25,447 bases of DNA from contig JAYWBB010000151.1 of the NCBI GenBank assembly GCA_043781855.1, positions 1-25,447 of the forward strand, read 5' to 3'. The notes beneath the pieces were generated by a model. The model searched no databases and was not told where the DNA came from. It was given only the letters and a program-made list of their open reading frames with translations. Made by a program: the position numbers and the translations under genes. This document shows positions 23,764-25,447 of the stretch, piece by piece (the stretch's first letter is position 1; each line of letters starts with the position of its first letter). The DNA comes from Nevskia sp043781855 (GTDB lineage: Bacteria > Pseudomonadota > Gammaproteobacteria > Nevskiales > Nevskiaceae).

Positions 23764-24018
23764 TTTTGGCCTATTGCAGGTGAGCAAGGCGAAATCAAAC
23801 GGACCGGGTTCTTTGAAAATAATGGGTCCGTTCACAATGACGAACCCGTGTCCGCCGGACCGCGCGACGTGCAACTGCTTGTCCGTATTGTCGCGCAAGG
23901 CGTTGCGCCGGAGCGTTTGCGAACGCTGGTCGAAAGCAGCCAGCGCTTGTCACCCGTGTCCTGCGCGATGCAGGACCCGGTGACGGTGGCCTTGCGCATC
24001 CAGATCGGCAACGCGTGA
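23764..24018 (+). pseudogene. OsmC-like protein, C-terminal remnant
   Basis: An open frame (no upstream ATG; TAG at 23761) reads GEIKRTGFFENNGSVHNDEP, then GPRDVQLLVRIVAQGVAPER and LRTLVESSQRLSPVSCAMQD, ending QIGNA. The V-A-x-x-R-L-x-x-L-V-E-x-S-x-x-x-S-P-V segment is typical of the C-terminal half of OsmC/Ohr-type proteins, which detoxify organic peroxides with two cysteines. Only ~80 of ~140 residues are present and the first catalytic cysteine region is absent, so it is a relic. Its stop overlaps the ATG of the AraC-type gene by one base (TGATG). The family call rests on motif memory and is moderate. Confidence 0.5.
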
Positions 24019-25106
24019 TGGACGCCCTGTCCGAAACGCTGCGCGTCGTGCGGCTGATCGGCGCCATCTTCATCAACGGCCGGTTCACCGCGCCCTGGTG
24101 CTACCAGTCACCGCGTGCTGACTCGGCTGCGCCCTTGCTGGAGCTGGGCGCCCAACGCGTGGTGATCTTTCATCTGATCACCGAAGGCGAGTGCTACGTC
24201 GAGCTCGGCAACGAGCCGCCGATGCACCTGAGCGCCGGCGATGTCGTCGTGTTTCCTCAGGGCGACGCCCATCGCATGACTTCCGAACCCGGATTGGTCC
24301 CGGCATCCGGCGCGCGCCTGGACGCCGTGCTGGCGCGCCGCCCGCGCCAACTGGCCTACGGCGGTGGCGGACCTGCAACCCGGCTGGTCTGCGGTTACCT
24401 GGCTTGCGATACCCGCCTGGCGAGGATGCTCCTCGCCGGCTTGCCGCCTCTGGTGCGGGTCAATGTCCGCGGCTCGGAAGCCGGCACCTAGCTGGAGGCT
24501 TCGGTGCGCTACGCCTTGGGCGAGGCACGCTCACCCCGGCCAGGCGGCGCTGGCGTGCTGGCCAAACTGGCCGAGGTGCTGTTCATCGAGGTGCTGCGCC
24601 TGTACATGAATGAGCAGGGCGAGGGTCGTACCGATTGGCTGGCGGCTGCGGGCGATCGCATCGTCGGCGGCGCATTGAAGTCGATGCACGCGAGTCCAGC
24701 TCGGGACTGGACGCTCGAAGAGCTTGCACGCGCGGCTGGTACGTCGAGATCGGTGCTCGCGGAACGCTTCCAGCAGCTGGTGGGGAGCTCGCCGATGCAG
24801 TACCTGACGCAATGGCGCATGTTGCTCGCGAGCAACCTCCTGTGTCGCAGTAACGCCCCGCTGGCACGCGTTGCCGAGGAAATCGGTTATCACACCGATA
24901 CGGCCTTCAGCCGGGCATTCCGGCGCGAGTTCGGCTCACCGCCGGCGGCCTGGCGCCAAGCCAGTCGGCGCGCGCCCGAGTTTGACGAGGTTGTCCATCC
25001 CTTCAATTCGCGTGTCGAGTCGTGCTGGACGTGCGCCGCTGCTCGCGAACCGCTTCGGCAAGCGCTACGACCGACAGCGGCGCGCACCCTTCGGCCTTGT
25101 TGCTGA
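24018..25106 (+). pseudogene. AraC-family transcriptional regulator interrupted by an in-frame amber codon
   Basis: The N-terminal part (MDALSETLRVVRLIGAIFIN, then EGECYVELGN and MHLSAGDVVVFPQGDAHRM) is a Cupin_6/AraC-binding-like domain. A TAG at 24489-24491 interrupts it after SEAGT, and the same frame resumes LEASVRYALGEARSPRPGGA and reaches two helix-turn-helix motifs (WTLEELARAAGTSRSVLAER and LARVAEEIGYHTDTAFSRAF) with the conserved FRREFGSPPAAWR end near 24955. A TGG-to-TAG change would restore the usual Trp there. After the normal end (about 24975) the frame runs on ~45 codons antisense to the DUF72 gene, so the natural stop is also lost. Restart at the in-frame GTG at 24504 would give only a DNA-binding half. 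Confidence 0.85.
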
Positions 25107-25447
25107 TCGTGATGTAGGTGCAGTGACCAGCAGCGGTCGTGCCGTCGATCACGCGGGCGAGATTCAGCCGCGTTTCCACGTCGGGATCGACCATGTGGTC
25201 GAACGGCGCATAGAGCTGCTTCGCTTCTTCGTAGCCGTAAATGCCGTGCCGGCGGTGCAGATTCCAGCGACACACCAGCGGTCCCGGCCAGAGCGCGCGC
25301 AGCATCGGTAACTGCCCGACGATCGGCGGCATTTTCGCGTGCAGGCCGAGACAGCAGGTTGCGCCGGCTTCACCCAGTAGGCGGGCGAAGTCGGGCGCCC
25401 ATGCCGGCATCAGGAATTCCGGATCGCGTACTTCGACGGCAAGCACA
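25003..25447 (-). CDS. DUF72 (YecE-like) protein, C-terminal part, start beyond window
   Basis: The last ~147 residues of a DUF72 protein, open to the right edge. Family patterns are LAVEVRDPEFLMPAWAPDF near the visible start and YITISNKAEGCAPLSVVALA near the end, the latter being the typical Y-x-x-x-x-N-x-x-x-G-x-A-P C-terminal motif. DUF72 proteins form a TIM-barrel-like fold of unknown function. The stop at 25003 makes it convergent with, and overlapping, the readthrough tail of the AraC pseudogene. Confidence 0.85.
   Translation of the reverse strand, partial: VLAVEVRDPEFLMPAWAPDFARLLGEAGATCCLGLHAKMPPIVGQLPMLRALWPGPLVCRWNLHRRHGIYGYEEAKQLYAPFDHMVDPDVETRLNLARVIDGTTAAGHCTYITISNKAEGCAPLSVVALAEAVREQRRTSSTTRHAN

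Noticed and set aside
1..25447. CRISPR arrays, tRNA or rRNA genes, complete insertion sequences
   Set aside because: No regularly spaced repeats, no cloverleaf or rRNA signatures and no transposase or integrase motifs were seen on either strand.

Overview
The window is GC-rich chromosomal DNA from a proteobacterium, most likely a gammaproteobacterium. The evidence is the xseA / guaB-guaA neighbourhood (divergent xseA, then guaBA, as in E. coli), an MCE/Mla-type ABC transporter with an outer-membrane lipoprotein, and an ECF sigma factor paired with a TPR-containing Ser/Thr kinase, an arrangement common in Xanthomonadales-like lineages. The lineage call is inference; there is no rRNA or tRNA gene to anchor it.

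Layout. 1-1470: lower-GC accessory DNA that looks like the decayed end of an integron cassette array: a frameshifted GNAT acetyltransferase remnant, a small two-helix membrane protein, a frameshifted short-chain dehydrogenase and, just after it, a well-preserved attC recombination site (1400-1467). 1509-7120 (minus strand): a di-heme cytochrome c peroxidase-like exported protein, a 1020-residue membrane Ser/Thr kinase with a large repeat domain, and an ECF sigma factor whose usual acidic core-binding motif is replaced by Thr/Thr/Ser. 7454-10027: a RidA-like protein, then a minus-strand set with overlapping genes (cyclophilin ppiB, S1/P1-type nuclease, fatty-acid-hydroxylase-like membrane enzyme). 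10143-12226: a GAF-PP2C-HATPase fusion protein and a STAS anti-anti-sigma protein, forming a compact partner-switching module, closed by a strong terminator. 12341-12839: a formaldehyde/alcohol dehydrogenase relic with a large internal deletion.

13048-16840: a tight operon of MlaE-like permease, MlaF-like ATPase, MlaD-like MCE protein, auxiliary lipoprotein and an RNA 2',3'-cyclic phosphodiesterase (thpR). 16844-18792 (minus): xseA preceded by a Uma2-family nuclease gene. 18847-21970: guaB-guaA, the last two steps to GMP, with a visible TATAAT promoter. 22057-23561 (minus): a lower-GC two-gene unit, an AlkB-type dioxygenase and a SAM-methyltransferase-like protein, sitting directly behind guaA, a known island insertion site. 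23562-25447: short repeats, an OsmC-like C-terminal remnant, an AraC-family regulator broken by an in-frame amber codon, and the C-terminal part of a DUF72 protein running off the right edge.

The core genes are intact, while at least five accessory genes (GNAT, SDR, dehydrogenase, OsmC, AraC) are broken. The strongest candidates for something not well described are the AlkB/methyltransferase pair, the integron relic, and the kinase/ECF sigma pair.
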